From: Sphaerimonospora sp050942215
Lineage (GTDB): Bacteria; Actinomycetota; Actinomycetes; Streptosporangiales; Streptosporangiaceae
Direction of reading: 5' to 3'
DNA: 64,000 bases
Assembly (NCBI RefSeq): GCF_050942215.1
Contig: NZ_CP192056.1
Coordinates: 310,001-374,000 of the forward strand
Shown here: piece by piece, positions 17,013 through 25,722 of the stretch
How positions within the stretch are numbered: the first letter of the stretch is position 1
Layout: every line of letters begins with the position of its first letter
The notes under the pieces: model-generated
The model's input: the letters and a program-made list of their open reading frames with translations, nothing else
The model's database searches: none
Told to the model about the DNA's origin: nothing
Program-made: the position numbers and the translations under genes

Positions 17013-17366
17013 ATGCTGGAAGCGCTGATCATTTTGGACTTGGACCCCGGCCTGAGGAATGCGATGTCCGCCCTGCGCTACTGCGTCGACGCTGAAAACG
17101 GTCACCACGTGGACAATCCCTCACCACAGGAGTTGGCCGAGCTCATCAGCGGCCTGAACCGGACGGACAACACCTTCGTGACCGTCCTGCCCGACGAGGA
17201 CGACCCCGGGTGGTACGCCTCGGTGTCCCGGCTAGACGCGGGCACCTACGAGGTCGAATACCGCGATCTCGGCTGTGAGGAGCATCGGCGATCCACGCTG
17301 ACCGATCGTGAGGAGATCGTACATGACCTCACTGTCTGGCTGGCCGCCCGAGGTAACCGCAGCTGA
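17013..17366 (+). CDS. passenger protein of the IS, possibly immunity-protein-like
   Basis: 117 residues. The centre reads PSPQELAELISGLNR, then WYASVSRLDAGTYEVEYRD and a C-terminal helix. The alternation of acidic strands loosely recalls Imm1-type immunity proteins, but I would not assign it on this evidence. It starts four bases after the transposase stop and lies inside the inverted ends, so it travels with the element. Confidence 0.6.
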   Translation: MLEALIILDLDPGLRNAMSALRYCVDAENGHHVDNPSPQELAELISGLNRTDNTFVTVLPDEDDPGWYASVSRLDAGTYEVEYRDLGCEEHRRSTLTDREEIVHDLTVWLAARGNRS

Positions 17367-17417
17367 CCAGCCAGAAGACAAATCTGAATATTGAAACAGG
17401 CCCTAGTCGTCGTCTCC

Positions 17418-17663
17418 TCACAGGGCGGCCCCCATGCGCTCGCTGGCGTCCTGTACCTGGGGACTGGCGACGTGGGTGTAACGCTCCGTCGTCGTGACGC
17501 GGGCGTGCCCGAGGATCTCCTGTACGACACGGATGTGTACGCCATGTTCGACGAGGAGCGTCCCGGCCGTGTGGCGGGCGTCGTGGAGACGAGCTTCCCT
17601 GACCCCGGCCTGCTTGAGAAGCGCCTGGTTCGCCGGCTTCCGCACGTTCGGCATCCTGGTGTT
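17418..17663 (-). pseudogene. tyrosine recombinase (integrase), C-terminal remnant
   Basis: About 80 residues of a phage-type integrase: ALLKQAGVREARLHDARHTAGTLL, then LGHARVTTTERYTHV. These contain the catalytic H-x-x-R, His and the nucleophilic Tyr. The frame stops at 17664 and nothing upstream resembles the missing 300 residues. Its 3' end faces tRNA-Ser, the usual arrangement for an element integrated at a tRNA gene. It ends 15 bp from the IS right end. Confidence 0.8.
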
Positions 17664-18316
17664 TCAAAATTGTCGTCGCCCACCTGGAGTGCACAGAAGT
17701 CACCTACGTCCACGAGGTGTGGTGTGACGTCCCTGTATCTCTCGCGCGTCAGCGATACGAGAGACGGTCAGCCGACCGACACCCCATCCATTCGGCTTCT
17801 CATGCAGGGGATCAACAGTGGGACGAGTGGGCACGCCGCGCAGAGCCACTCGCTCTCGGCCCCGTCCATCGTGTGGACACCACCCGGGCCGTGGACATCA
17901 CCGAGTTGGCAGTACACATCTGCGATGGCGATTGAACCCCTCCGGCAGAGGTGCTCCGGTTCTGAGGCGGCGGTGTGCTCCCGCCACCCGGTGGAAGATG
18001 AGGCGGGCGGGGACTTCCGTGCCGGGAGTGAGAAGTGAGCTCGTGGTCGGCCCCTTCTGAATTCATCGACCGCCGGCTCGCGGTGTCCGTCTTCGTCTTC
18101 GAAGCGGGGGCGGAATTCACCCGCCTTGCCGCTGATGCTACTTCATTCGAATATAGCCACCTGGGGTCAACCCCATCCGGGCTTCGAATTCACCTCGCTT
18201 CTGAGCCCCTTTCGCCGGGTATGGCGAGAGGGGCTCAGTTCGCTGCGGGATCGTCATCGATGGAGACCGTACGGCCGCTAGGAAATTCCGAGATTCCGGT
18301 TGCGGCTGCCTGGCGG
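17664..18316. other. remnant DNA of the integrated element
   Basis: No reading frame here resembles a protein. The region ends with a tRNA-like 3' end and hairpin (18172-18236), described separately, and then the downstream terminus of a minus-strand secreted-protein gene. Confidence 0.5.
18172..18236 (+). other. degenerate tRNA-Ser 3' end with terminator (possible att scar)
   Basis: CCCATCCGGG, also present in tRNA-Ser at 15925, is followed by CTTCGAATTC (a T-loop-like segment). Then comes GAGCCCCTTTCGCC, which matches the tRNA-Ser terminator arm at 15963 with one change. That arm pairs with 18223-18236 to form a 14-bp hairpin. The order is the same as after tRNA-Ser, though spacing and bases have drifted. 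Confidence 0.5.
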
Positions 18317-18811
18317 TCAGTTGTAGGGGTTGTCGTACGTGCCGCTGCTCTTGGTACGCATCTGGTAATTGTTGCCGGGGTAGAACCATCCTCCGGTCAC
18401 GTCGAACCGGATGTTGCGGACGGTGCTACCGAAGTTCGCCTCTGTGTTGTACACGAATGTCTGCGAGCATCCCGCAACGGATGTCGTGCCTGTCTGGACC
18501 GGCCAAACCGTGCTCGTGCCGTTGACGACGATCGTGAAGGAAGGTGCGGGGTAGGCGTGCTGCCAGCACAGGCGCAGCGAGTACCGGTACTTCGTGTTTC
18601 CACTGTCGAACGCCAGCGTGCCGTCCAGTCGAGCCAACTGTGTCGCGTTGCCGTCGTTGGAGACCAGCTGCACATACACCGGGTTGTCCGGGCCGTATGC
18701 GGCGTGCGCGGGGGTGAGCGGCAGGATCGCGGTGGCCAACGCGCAGACGGCGATGGCGGTCGACGTCGTCAGGCGACGTACTTTCGAGCGTACGGCCAAG
18801 TCACACCTCAT
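18317..18811 (-). CDS. secreted protein of unknown function
   Basis: 164 residues if started at the ATG at 18811; no ribosome site is evident, and an ATG at 18835 is also in frame. A basic start and hydrophobic core ending LTPAHAA form a signal peptide. The mature part (about 125 residues) is beta-rich, with two Cys (LRLCWQH, VAGCSQTF) that could form a disulfide and aromatic residues near the end. I do not recognise the family. The upstream 100 bp are strikingly AT-rich for this genome, which hints at transfer or a strong promoter. Confidence 0.6.
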   Translation of the reverse strand: MRCDLAVRSKVRRLTTSTAIAVCALATAILPLTPAHAAYGPDNPVYVQLVSNDGNATQLARLDGTLAFDSGNTKYRYSLRLCWQHAYPAPSFTIVVNGTSTVWPVQTGTTSVAGCSQTFVYNTEANFGSTVRNIRFDVTGGWFYPGNNYQMRTKSSGTYDNPYN

Positions 18812-19024
18812 CCATTTCGGGACTTTGTGCATGAGGTTATTTTTGGCACAACGCACCTGTCCAGCACTAAAAATTAATGGACCCAATACGGTCAGACATA
18901 AAATAAGAGCAGGGAACGTCCTTTGGATATGCCGCCTGCGGCTACCAGGGCAGAGAAGACGAGCCGTAGATCCAACTCCGGGCATGGTCGGCTGAAAATT
19001 TCAGGAAGTGCGAGACCCGTCGCG

Positions 19025-19241
19025 TCAACCCCGAGCCGCATCGCGCAGAAGACGCAGCGATCCGATCTCCGAGGCGTTCTTCATAAGCTCGACGTTCGCC
19101 CAGGCGAGCACATGTCCCAGGGTGAGTGATCCATCGGCGAACCAGCGGCTTCGTGTGGTGGAATCCAGCTCCGCCTGGCTCAGCGACTTCAGCGCACCGG
19201 CCCACTGATCGCGGCATTCATTCAGCCATACCGTGGCCGAT
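19025..19241 (-). pseudogene. DinB-family protein, C-terminal half (cut by IS21)
   Basis: The reading frame ATVWLNECRDQWAG ... DGSLTLGHVLAWANVELMKNASEIG, ending in TGA at 19025-19027, is the C-terminal half of a DinB-like four-helix protein. It lacks a start because an IS21 element begins at 19242. Joined to the N-terminal half at 21939-22276, after removing the element and one GCCGAT copy, it restores a single frame of 182 codons plus stop. Confidence 0.9.
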
Positions 19242-19448
19242 TGTGAGCGGCCACGAGAAACTCCTGTTCAGCGGACGGATAAGTCCATGCTGATGGACAG
19301 AGAGTCCCGGCTGGCGGTCATTGGAAATCCTGGTTGATGGCCAGGTAGATCTCCTGATCTTGTCCGTGTGTCACCACGTGGGCGCCCCTCCACGGGGGCT
19401 TGGGTTGCGGGTTGTCGAGACCTGAACCCCAGCCCGCGGAGGGGGCCC

Positions 19449-21041
19449 ATGACGAAGTCTGGCATGGAGCTCATGGAGATTTACGAGGCTTACGACCTGA
19501 CCCGCTGCGCGTGGTCGGCGGCCCGGCTGGCCGGGTGCGATCCCAAGACCGTGCAACGCTATGTCGCGATCCGCGCGGCCGGGGGCAACCCCTACCAGGC
19601 GGCACCACGGGCGAAGCTGATCGACCCATTCCTGGCGAAGATCGAAGAGAAGGTCGATCTGTCCAAGGCGACCGTCCGCGCCGATATCGTGCACTCCGAC
19701 CTGGTGGCGATGGGGTTCACCGGGTCGGAACGGACGACCCGGCGGGCGGTCGCGCAGATCAAAGCGGCCTGGCGGGCCGGACGGCGGCGCGTGTACCGGC
19801 CCTGGATCCCCGAGCCGGGGATGTGGCTGCAGTGGGACTGGGGCGAGGGACCCCGGATCGGCGACCGGCGCACGCAGTTGTTTTGCTGCTGGCTGGCCTG
19901 GTCACGGTTTCGGGTGGTGCTGCCCGCATGGGACCAGACGCTGGGAACGCTGACCGCGTGCCTGGACGCGGCGCTGCGCCGACTCGGCGGCGCGCCGACC
20001 TATCTGCTGACCGACAACCCCAAGACGGTGACGGTCGAGCACATCGCCAAGGTGGCCGTCCGGCATCCGCAGATGGGGGAGCTGGGCCGGCATTACGGGT
20101 GCGTGGTGCACACCTGCGAGCCGTTCGATCCCGAGTCCAAGGGCGGGGTGGAGAACACCGTGAAGATCGCCAAAGCGGATCTGGTGCCCACCGCCACCAA
20201 CCTGCGCGCGGCGTATGGCAGTTTCACCGAGTTGGAGGAGGCCTGCGCCACCTGGTGTGAGCGGGTCAACACCCGCCGGCACCGCGCCACGCACCGCGTC
20301 CCGGCCGAGATGCTCGCCGAGGAACGCGCGCGCCTGCACCTGGTCCCCGACCAGCCGTATGTGCTGGCGTTGGGCGACGAACGCCTGGTCGGCGACGACC
20401 GCACGATCCGCTGGGGTGATGTGCGCTACTCGGTCCCGCCCGGGCATGAGGGCGCCAAGGTGTGGTGCCGGGTGCACGGCGACCACCTGGTCATCGTCGG
20501 CCGTGACCTGCGCTCGGACCATGCGGGCGCACTGACCGAGTTGTGGCGGCACGAGCTGTCGGTCCCAGGCCGGCCCCAAATTGTCGAGGAGCACTACCCC
20601 GACCACCCGGGCGGCAATGGGCCCCGCCGGCCCCGCCCGCGGCCGCAGAGCAAGGCCGAGCAGGCCTTCCTGGCCATCGGTCCCGGCGCGCAGGCGTGGC
20701 TGATCGAGGCGGCCGCGACCGGGGTAGCCCGTATCCGCGCCAAGATGGCCTCCGCCGTTGAACTGGCCGCCATCGTCGGTGCGACCCGGGTGGATCAGGC
20801 GCTCGGGCTGGCCGCGATCCACGGCCGCTTCGGGGATGAGGACCTGGCCTCGATCTGCGACTACCTGGCCGCGCATGAGGAACAGTCGCAGGCGGCGGTG
20901 GCCGATGAGGCTCACTCGGTCCAGCCCGGCACCGCTTCCTGGGCCGCGCTGTCCGCCCGCCCGCTCCCGTCACCCGGCCCCCCGCCGCCCATCCCTTCGT
21001 CACCGAACCGCACATCTACTGAGGAAGAGACACGCCGATGA
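19449..21041 (+). CDS. istA: IS21 transposase IstA
   Basis: 530 residues from the ATG with GGAGGGGG upstream; a longer in-frame extension lacks this site. An N-terminal helix-turn-helix (YDLTRCAWSAARLAGCDPKTVQRYV) precedes the DDE nuclease: QWDWGEG, LLTDNPKTV and KGGVENTV. The C-terminus is Pro-rich. IstA cuts and inserts the element together with the ATPase IstB, whose gene overlaps its stop by four bases. Confidence 0.95.
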   Translation: MTKSGMELMEIYEAYDLTRCAWSAARLAGCDPKTVQRYVAIRAAGGNPYQAAPRAKLIDPFLAKIEEKVDLSKATVRADIVHSDLVAMGFTGSERTTRRAVAQIKAAWRAGRRRVYRPWIPEPGMWLQWDWGEGPRIGDRRTQLFCCWLAWSRFRVVLPAWDQTLGTLTACLDAALRRLGGAPTYLLTDNPKTVTVEHIAKVAVRHPQMGELGRHYGCVVHTCEPFDPESKGGVENTVKIAKADLVPTATNLRAAYGSFTELEEACATWCERVNTRRHRATHRVPAEMLAEERARLHLVPDQPYVLALGDERLVGDDRTIRWGDVRYSVPPGHEGAKVWCRVHGDHLVIVGRDLRSDHAGALTELWRHELSVPGRPQIVEEHYPDHPGGNGPRRPRPRPQSKAEQAFLAIGPGAQAWLIEAAATGVARIRAKMASAVELAAIVGATRVDQALGLAAIHGRFGDEDLASICDYLAAHEEQSQAAVADEAHSVQPGTASWAALSARPLPSPGPPPPIPSSPNRTSTEEETRR

Positions 21042-21817
21042 GCGTCACGTTGCCCACCGCCCCGCCGATCCCGCCCGAACTGGAGGCGCTGCTGCGCCGG
21101 ATGCGTTTTCCCTATGCCCGCAAGGCCGCGCCCGAGGTCCTGGCCACCGCCCGCGCGCAACGCTGGGATCCCGCCGAGGTCGTCCGGGTCCTGCTGGCTG
21201 AGGAAGTCGTCGGCCGCGACGGCGCCACCCGGGCAGGCCGCCGCAAAAGCGCCGGGTTCCCCTCGGGTAAGACCTTCTCCTCCTGGCGTGCTACCGATTC
21301 GTCGATCAGCCAGGCCACCCAGGACGCGCTGATGACCCTGGAATGGGTCACCCGCGCGGAGAACTGTGTGATCTCCGGCCCGTCGGGGACGGGAAAGTCC
21401 CACTTCGTCGAAGCCCTGTGCCATCTGGCGATCGACAAAGACCTGCGGGTGTCGTGGTTCACGCTGGAGACCCTCGCCGCCGCCGTCGGCCGCGCCAAGG
21501 TCGACGGGACGATCTCCCGGGCCATCGGGCGGATCTGCCGCAGCGACATCATCGTGATCGACGACATCGGGCTGCTGCCGGTCAGCCACGACACCGCCGA
21601 GGCGTTCTACCGTGTCGTCGATGCCGTCTATGAACGCCGCAGTATCGCCGTGACCAGCAACATCCATCCGTCCGGCTTCGACACGATCATGCCGAAAACC
21701 CTCGCTACCGCGACCGTCGACCGGCTGATGCACCACGCGCACTTCGTCGAGACCAGCGGAGAGTCTCACCGTCTCGCCGAGGCCCTGTCCGGCCGTGGTG
21801 TCCGCCCTCTGAACTGA
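21038..21817 (+). CDS. istB: IS21 helper ATPase IstB
   Basis: 259 residues beginning in an ATGA overlap with istA. It has Walker A GPSGTGKSHFVEAL, Walker B IIVIDDIGLLP and the family's SNIHPSGFD near the end. It is a DnaC/DnaA-like AAA+ ATPase that remodels target DNA for IstA. It looks intact. Confidence 0.95.
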   Translation: MSVTLPTAPPIPPELEALLRRMRFPYARKAAPEVLATARAQRWDPAEVVRVLLAEEVVGRDGATRAGRRKSAGFPSGKTFSSWRATDSSISQATQDALMTLEWVTRAENCVISGPSGTGKSHFVEALCHLAIDKDLRVSWFTLETLAAAVGRAKVDGTISRAIGRICRSDIIVIDDIGLLPVSHDTAEAFYRVVDAVYERRSIAVTSNIHPSGFDTIMPKTLATATVDRLMHHAHFVETSGESHRLAEALSGRGVRPLN

Positions 21818-21938
21818 CCGCCTACCCGGATCGGCCTGGCCACCCGCCTGGAGTTCTGGTGACCGCGCCGGGAATTTCGATGGCCATCAGACTGGAGAAA
21901 TCTGACCGCTCATCTGGAGATCGGCGTGTCCGTTGACA

Positions 21939-22276
21939 GCCGATTCCACATCTCCAGGCCAGGGTGTCGTCGATGCGGCCTCCGACCAGTCGAATTCGGC
22001 GGTCGCCGCATCGGGATGCTCGAAGCATTGCTCATATGCATTGCCCCACCAGAAGCCGATATGCCACATCACCCACCCGATGGTCGGCACCGGGATCGGT
22101 TCCGGCTCGGGGACGGCCCAGTCGGCCGCCCACGTCCCGTCCGTCTTCCGACGGACGTTCCAGCAGTTCGACACCGGCTCCCACAGGGCTTCCTCATCGG
22201 TCACCCGCTCCAGATGCAGAGACAGCAGTGACCAGGACACATTCAGCTGCCAGTGGAGCCGCTCGGGTTCTGACAT
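21939..22276 (-). pseudogene. DinB-family protein, N-terminal half (cut by IS21)
   Basis: It starts MSEPERLHWQLNVSWSLLSL and carries the IGWVMWHIGFWW helix with the metal-ligand His usual in DinB-like proteins. The native sequence ends at the TSD (DVES); in the present DNA it reads 14 residues into the IS before a stop. The family are metal-dependent, thiol-linked enzymes of varied function. Both halves are in frame, so loss of function is due to the insertion alone. Confidence 0.9.
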
Positions 22277-22614
22277 ACCGAAACCCTAGCTCCGGGCGAC
22301 CATAACGGCGATCGGTTATCATCGCGGGCGCGACCGCGGGCCTTCATGCCGTACGAGCTGCCGCGGCATCAACGGCCCGGGTCTCGTCGCCTGGGTCGTT
22401 TCCGGTGCTGAGCAGCGGATCGCGGCCTCGGAAATCCTGGCTTCAGGAGCTCGTGGCTTCAGGAAGGGGCGCGACCGCGCGACGGAAAGGGGCGCAACCC
22501 GCACGACGGAAAGGGCGCGGGCTGTCGGCCGGACGACGGAAAAGGAGAGGGCTGTCAACCGGAGGCCTTCACGCCCCGTCTTCACTGTGGTCATTCCTCA
22601 CCACAGGAGTCGAT
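22277..22614. other. intergenic region with ~30-bp imperfect direct repeats
   Basis: Between 22475 and 22560 the motif CGACGGAAAGGG recurs at 22490, 22504 and 22534, the last two at 30-bp spacing and followed by GGGCTGTC. They precede the TTG start of a secreted protein. Periods near multiples of three keep one frame open, but the translation is Arg/Gly-rich and precedes a perfect signal peptide, so I treat it as leader DNA. Confidence 0.5.
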
Positions 22615-23481
22615 TTGGGAATCCGCTCGATTCTCTCTGCGGCCGTCCTCTGCGGCGGTCTGGTTGTGCTCTGCCAGCCGGCGCAGGCCGCCGTCTCGGA
22701 GTGGCGGCAGGGTGCGGTCGTCGCCACCGACGTCGTGGACTATCGGTGCAGGCACACCGGCACGGCCGAGGAACAGGACATCAAGGTCAAGGTCGCGCTG
22801 ACGATGCCGCTCGACGTCACGACGGGCAAGCAGATGACCATCGGCTGGCACGGGACCTATGTCGACGACTCGCTGGCGCTGCGGGTGCCCACGACGGGGC
22901 TGGCAGGCGGCACGAAGCTCTATGCGTACGCATCCATCAGCGGAGTGGCCCAGTTGACCTCCGCCACCGGAGTGGGTGAACTCGCTCAGCTCACCCCGGG
23001 CGAGACCATCACTCTGCCGACGGCCGATGTCCCCATGAAGACCACCTCGGCCAACGCGGGCACCGCGACGGTGCGGCCCGCCGCCATCAACTTCGGGACC
23101 GTACCCACAGAGCCGTTGATCGAGTGTGAGGTGCAGAACGCGGGCGCCCTGATGACCTACGACCTCGTCATCGCCGCGGCGGACGGGCGGCCCGCCGTTA
23201 CCGGCGACGGTACCGACACCGGTTCTGATACCGATACCGATACGTCCTCGGTTCCCATGATTCAGGAGTCCACCGCCGACACGGTGAACGACACCACGAA
23301 TGGGACGACGGGAAACGGCAAGGTGCGCGAGACCCCGGCGGGCGGGGTCGCGACCGGCGGCGGCGGTGAAGCGGGCCCCGATGGGCGGGTGCTCGTATGG
23401 ACCGGTCTCCTGCTCACCCTCACGGCATCGTCCGGACTCATGCTGCGACGTCGCCGTCACTTCGGCCGGGGACGACCCTAG
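22615..23481 (+). CDS. secreted, membrane-anchored surface protein of unknown function
   Basis: 288 residues from a TTG preceded by AGGAG five bases upstream; this gives the signal peptide LGIRSILSAAVLCGGLVVLCQPAQAA. The ectodomain (about residues 30-190) is beta-rich with two Cys. It leads to a Thr/Asp/Gly-rich linker (GTDTGSDTDTDTSS) and a C-terminal membrane helix followed by RRRRHFGRGRP, a stop-transfer end with no LPxTG sorting motif. This is a typical actinomycete wall-spanning protein. Function unknown. Confidence 0.75.
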   Translation: MGIRSILSAAVLCGGLVVLCQPAQAAVSEWRQGAVVATDVVDYRCRHTGTAEEQDIKVKVALTMPLDVTTGKQMTIGWHGTYVDDSLALRVPTTGLAGGTKLYAYASISGVAQLTSATGVGELAQLTPGETITLPTADVPMKTTSANAGTATVRPAAINFGTVPTEPLIECEVQNAGALMTYDLVIAAADGRPAVTGDGTDTGSDTDTDTSSVPMIQESTADTVNDTTNGTTGNGKVRETPAGGVATGGGGEAGPDGRVLVWTGLLLTLTASSGLMLRRRRHFGRGRP

Positions 23482-23746
23482 GGCCGGGCACCGTACGGAC
23501 GAGTCCGGTCTCATAAGCGATGTCCCGGCCCCGCTCGGCGGCCAGAACGACCGCTGTCGACGCTCTGCACACCGAATGAACGATCTCGTACGCGGCTGAT
23601 CGGCGGGGGCCGGGGGTGATGGGCGGCCGGACCGGGCGAGAGTGACATTTGGTGGGGTATGGGGCTTATGTCAGAGAAAAGCCGGATCGGCTGGGGAGCG
23701 GGCTTGCCGGTGCTCCGGCCGTCCGGGAGAGATTCCGGGGGGTCTC

Positions 23747-24280
23747 ATGGTGAGACGACTCGCCATTCTGCCGACCATCGCCGCTGCGACGTTCGCGACC
23801 GCGGCAGCGGGCTTCGCCGCTGCGCCGCCGGACCTCAACGAGCAGGACCGAGAATTCGTGACCGCGCTCCACCAGGGAAACCTGGCGGAGATCCAGGCGG
23901 GGAAGGTCGCCGAACGGCAGGCCCACAGCGAGGAGGTCCGAGAAATGGGGGAGACGCTGATCCGCGACCACAGAAAGCTGGACGGGAAGGTCAAGCAGGT
24001 CGCCGGTGCCGTAGGCGTGAGCCTGCCGGGCGGCCCCGGCGCGAAGCAGCAGGCGGAGCTTGAGCGGATCTCCGCCAAGAGCGGGGCCGAGTTCGACCGG
24101 GCGTGGGTCGAGGCAGAGATCGCCGAGCATCGACAGGACCTGGCCGCGGGGGCGAAGCAACTGTCGGAGGGCTCCTCGGAACAGGTAAAGCAGTTAGCCC
24201 GGGACGCCGAACCGATCGTTCGGGAACACCTGGAGGACCTCGAGGAGATCCGGAGCGACGAGGAGGACCAGAGCGACTGA
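23747..24280 (+). CDS. DUF4142-type exported protein
   Basis: 177 residues from an ATG with GGGGGG upstream. After a signal peptide (LAILPTIAAATFATAAAGFAAA) comes a mostly helical domain. Its LNEQDREFVTALHQGNLAEIQAGKVAERQA ... MGETLIRDHRKLDGKVKQ is characteristic of DUF4142, a ferritin-like four-helix bundle whose role is unknown. The C-terminus is very acidic. It stands alone. Confidence 0.85.
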   Translation: MVRRLAILPTIAAATFATAAAGFAAAPPDLNEQDREFVTALHQGNLAEIQAGKVAERQAHSEEVREMGETLIRDHRKLDGKVKQVAGAVGVSLPGGPGAKQQAELERISAKSGAEFDRAWVEAEIAEHRQDLAAGAKQLSEGSSEQVKQLARDAEPIVREHLEDLEEIRSDEEDQSD

Positions 24281-24361
24281 CCGGTGCCGCCGGGCGGAGG
24301 ACCGCCCTCTGCCCGGCGGCGCTGTCCGGTCACCCGGCCGGCGGGTCCGGCCTCCGCGCTG

Positions 24362-24493
24362 TTATGTGAACAGCCGCACCAGCAGCCAGACCAACCAGAT
24401 GATGAGCGCCCAGGAGGCGAGCCCGGCGACCGTCATCGCGATGAGGCCGCGGAGCCGATAACGCTTACCACGCGGTTCTGGTTGCTGCTTCAC
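24362..24493 (-). CDS. small single-pass membrane protein
   Basis: 43 residues, starting at GTG 24493 with GGAGG five bases upstream. The N-terminus is basic (VKQQPEPRGKRYRLRGL) and one helix (IAMTVAGLASWALIIWLVWLLV) spans the membrane. It shares its frame with the broken response regulator upstream because no stop separates them. The ribosome site argues that it is made independently. Confidence 0.6.
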   Translation of the reverse strand: MKQQPEPRGKRYRLRGLIAMTVAGLASWALIIWLVWLLVRLFT

Positions 24494-24664
24494 GTGTCCT
24501 CCGGCGGTAGCGCGCGCGGCCGCCATCGCCCGCGTCCGGAGCGTCATCGTAGCCGCCGGTCCGCCGCCGCTCCGGGTTCTCAACGATCCCTTATACCTTC
24601 CGTTTACCAACGTCATCCGACCGCCGGGGTCACCGGTGAAGATCGCCGGAGCCGACATCGGGCG

Positions 24665-25147
24665 GGAACTCCCGAGCCTGATCGCCGCCTGCACCCGGCT
24701 GCGTAGGCCGAGTTTGGCGAGCAGACGGCTGACCTGCGTCTTCGCCGTATCCTCCGCCATTCCCAGCGCACGGGCGATCTCCGCGTTGAGCAGTCCCCGG
24801 CCGATGCGGACGAGCACCTCGCGCTCACGCGCGGTCAGGTTCCCGTACGGCTCCGGCCGGGCCGTGGGCGTCCCGGCCGACGCGGGCGGCATCGCCGGAG
24901 CGTGCAGGGCGGCGAACCCCTCGATCATCCTCCGGCTGACCGAGGGGGAGATCAGGCCGTCGCCGCGTGCGACCACCCGCACGGCCTCGATGACCACGTC
25001 GGCCACGCCGCGCAGCTTTCGGGTGGCGGCGATTCCGTCGAGCCGCGGCATCTGGATGTCCATCAGCACTATGTCGGGGTGAAGCCGCCTGGCCGGCTCG
25101 ACGGCCTCCACCCCGTCCGAGGCCTCCGCATGATCGGCGTCGCGAAA
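24665..25147 (-). pseudogene. LuxR/NarL-type response regulator, degraded
   Basis: The frame reads AEASDGVEAVEPARRLHPDIVLMDIQMPRLDGIAATRKLRG and then jumps to VADVVIEAVRVVARGDG. About 35 residues of the receiver domain are therefore missing, compared with the intact regulator at 25723-26409. The N-terminal 20-30 residues, with the acidic pocket, are also absent. The LuxR output (LTAREREVLVRIGRGLLNAEIARALGMAEDTAKTQVSRLLAKLGLRSRVQAA) is complete. The phosphoacceptor segment DIVLMD survives but the fold cannot. Confidence 0.75.
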
Positions 25148-25337
25148 GTGCCGTTGATCGCGCTGATCTGGCCGGTCAGATACACGATCTGGCCCAAGAA
25201 GGAGGTGAAGGGATCATGAGCCCTCGGCGTGAGCCTTCGGGGAGGGAGACGGGCGAACTATTGGCGTGAGCAGGGGTATGAGGTCTGGTAGAGTTACCTC
25301 CGTTGCCGAGCCGCAGGTGAGCGGTGGTGACGAGCAA

Positions 25338-25410
25338 GCGGCCGTAGCTCAATGGATAGAGCATCTGACTACGGATCAGAAGGTTGGGGGTTCGAGTCCT
25401 CCCGGCCGCG
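25338..25410 (+). tRNA. tRNA-Arg (anticodon ACG)
   Basis: Acceptor GCGGCCG/CGGCCGC, D-arm TAGCTCAATGGATAGAGCA, anticodon stem CTGAC..GATCAG with anticodon ACG, and T-arm GGGGGTTCGAGTCCTCC. CCA is not encoded. Confidence 0.95.
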
Positions 25411-25419
25411 CTCCAGGTC

Positions 25420-25454
25420 AAAGGCCTTCTGGGATGATCCCGGAGGGCCTTTTT
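25420..25454 (+). terminator. tRNA-Arg terminator
   Basis: A 15-bp stem (25420-25434 with 25438-25452, two G-U pairs) with a TGA loop, followed by TT. It is ten bases after the tRNA. Confidence 0.85.
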
Positions 25455-25722
25455 GGTCCCATACAGCAGTGTTATACAGCGACGCCCCAGCAGAGCTCTC
25501 GGATCATCAGTTGTTGGTGGGCCTAGCCGGCGCGATCAAGGAAGTCTCGTGCTTCACCCACAGTGGTCTTCCCCCTGTCGTCGCAAGTGAGGCATGGCCC
25601 GACGTCGAACATAGAGCGGTGGGATCACACCCGCTGTGATGGGTGATCATCGCCATGATTACCGGGCACTAGCAGCACGAGTACATCCAACCGGGATCAC
25701 GCCAGTCCCCTGACCTGTGGGT
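25455..25722. other. intergenic region, nothing recognised
   Basis: Between the tRNA-Arg terminator and the response regulator I see no gene, repeat or att-like copy of the tRNA end. Confidence 0.5.

Larger units (their letters stand above)
16040..17403 (+). mobile_element. IS5-type insertion sequence with a passenger gene
   Basis: The ends are inverted: GGGTCTGTTTCA at 16040 and GGGCCTGTTTCA read inward from 17403. Both ends abut a TA dinucleotide, the usual short target duplication for several IS5 subgroups. The 1364-bp unit carries the transposase and a second gene four bases behind it. The element sits between tRNA-Ser and the recombinase remnant. Confidence 0.75.
19242..21938 (+). mobile_element. 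IS21-family insertion sequence
   Basis: 2697 bp. The left end begins TGTGAGCGGCCACG and the inward-read right end begins TGTCAACGGACACG; similarity continues inward for about 55 bp with repeated sub-sites. The flanks carry a six-base target duplication, GCCGAT, at 19236-19241 and 21939-21944. It contains istA and istB. The clean ends and the uninterrupted host gene halves suggest a recent insertion. Confidence 0.92.

Noticed and set aside
18317..18985. Start of the secreted protein at 18985
   Set aside because: It would add 58 residues before the signal peptide with no ribosome site.
22405..22614. Longer N-terminus for the surface protein from ATG 22405
   Set aside because: It would place an Arg-rich repeat leader before a complete signal peptide, and the TTG at 22615 has a better ribosome site.
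25455..25722. Integration scar after tRNA-Arg
   Set aside because: No copy of the tRNA 3' end and no recombinase fragment is visible.
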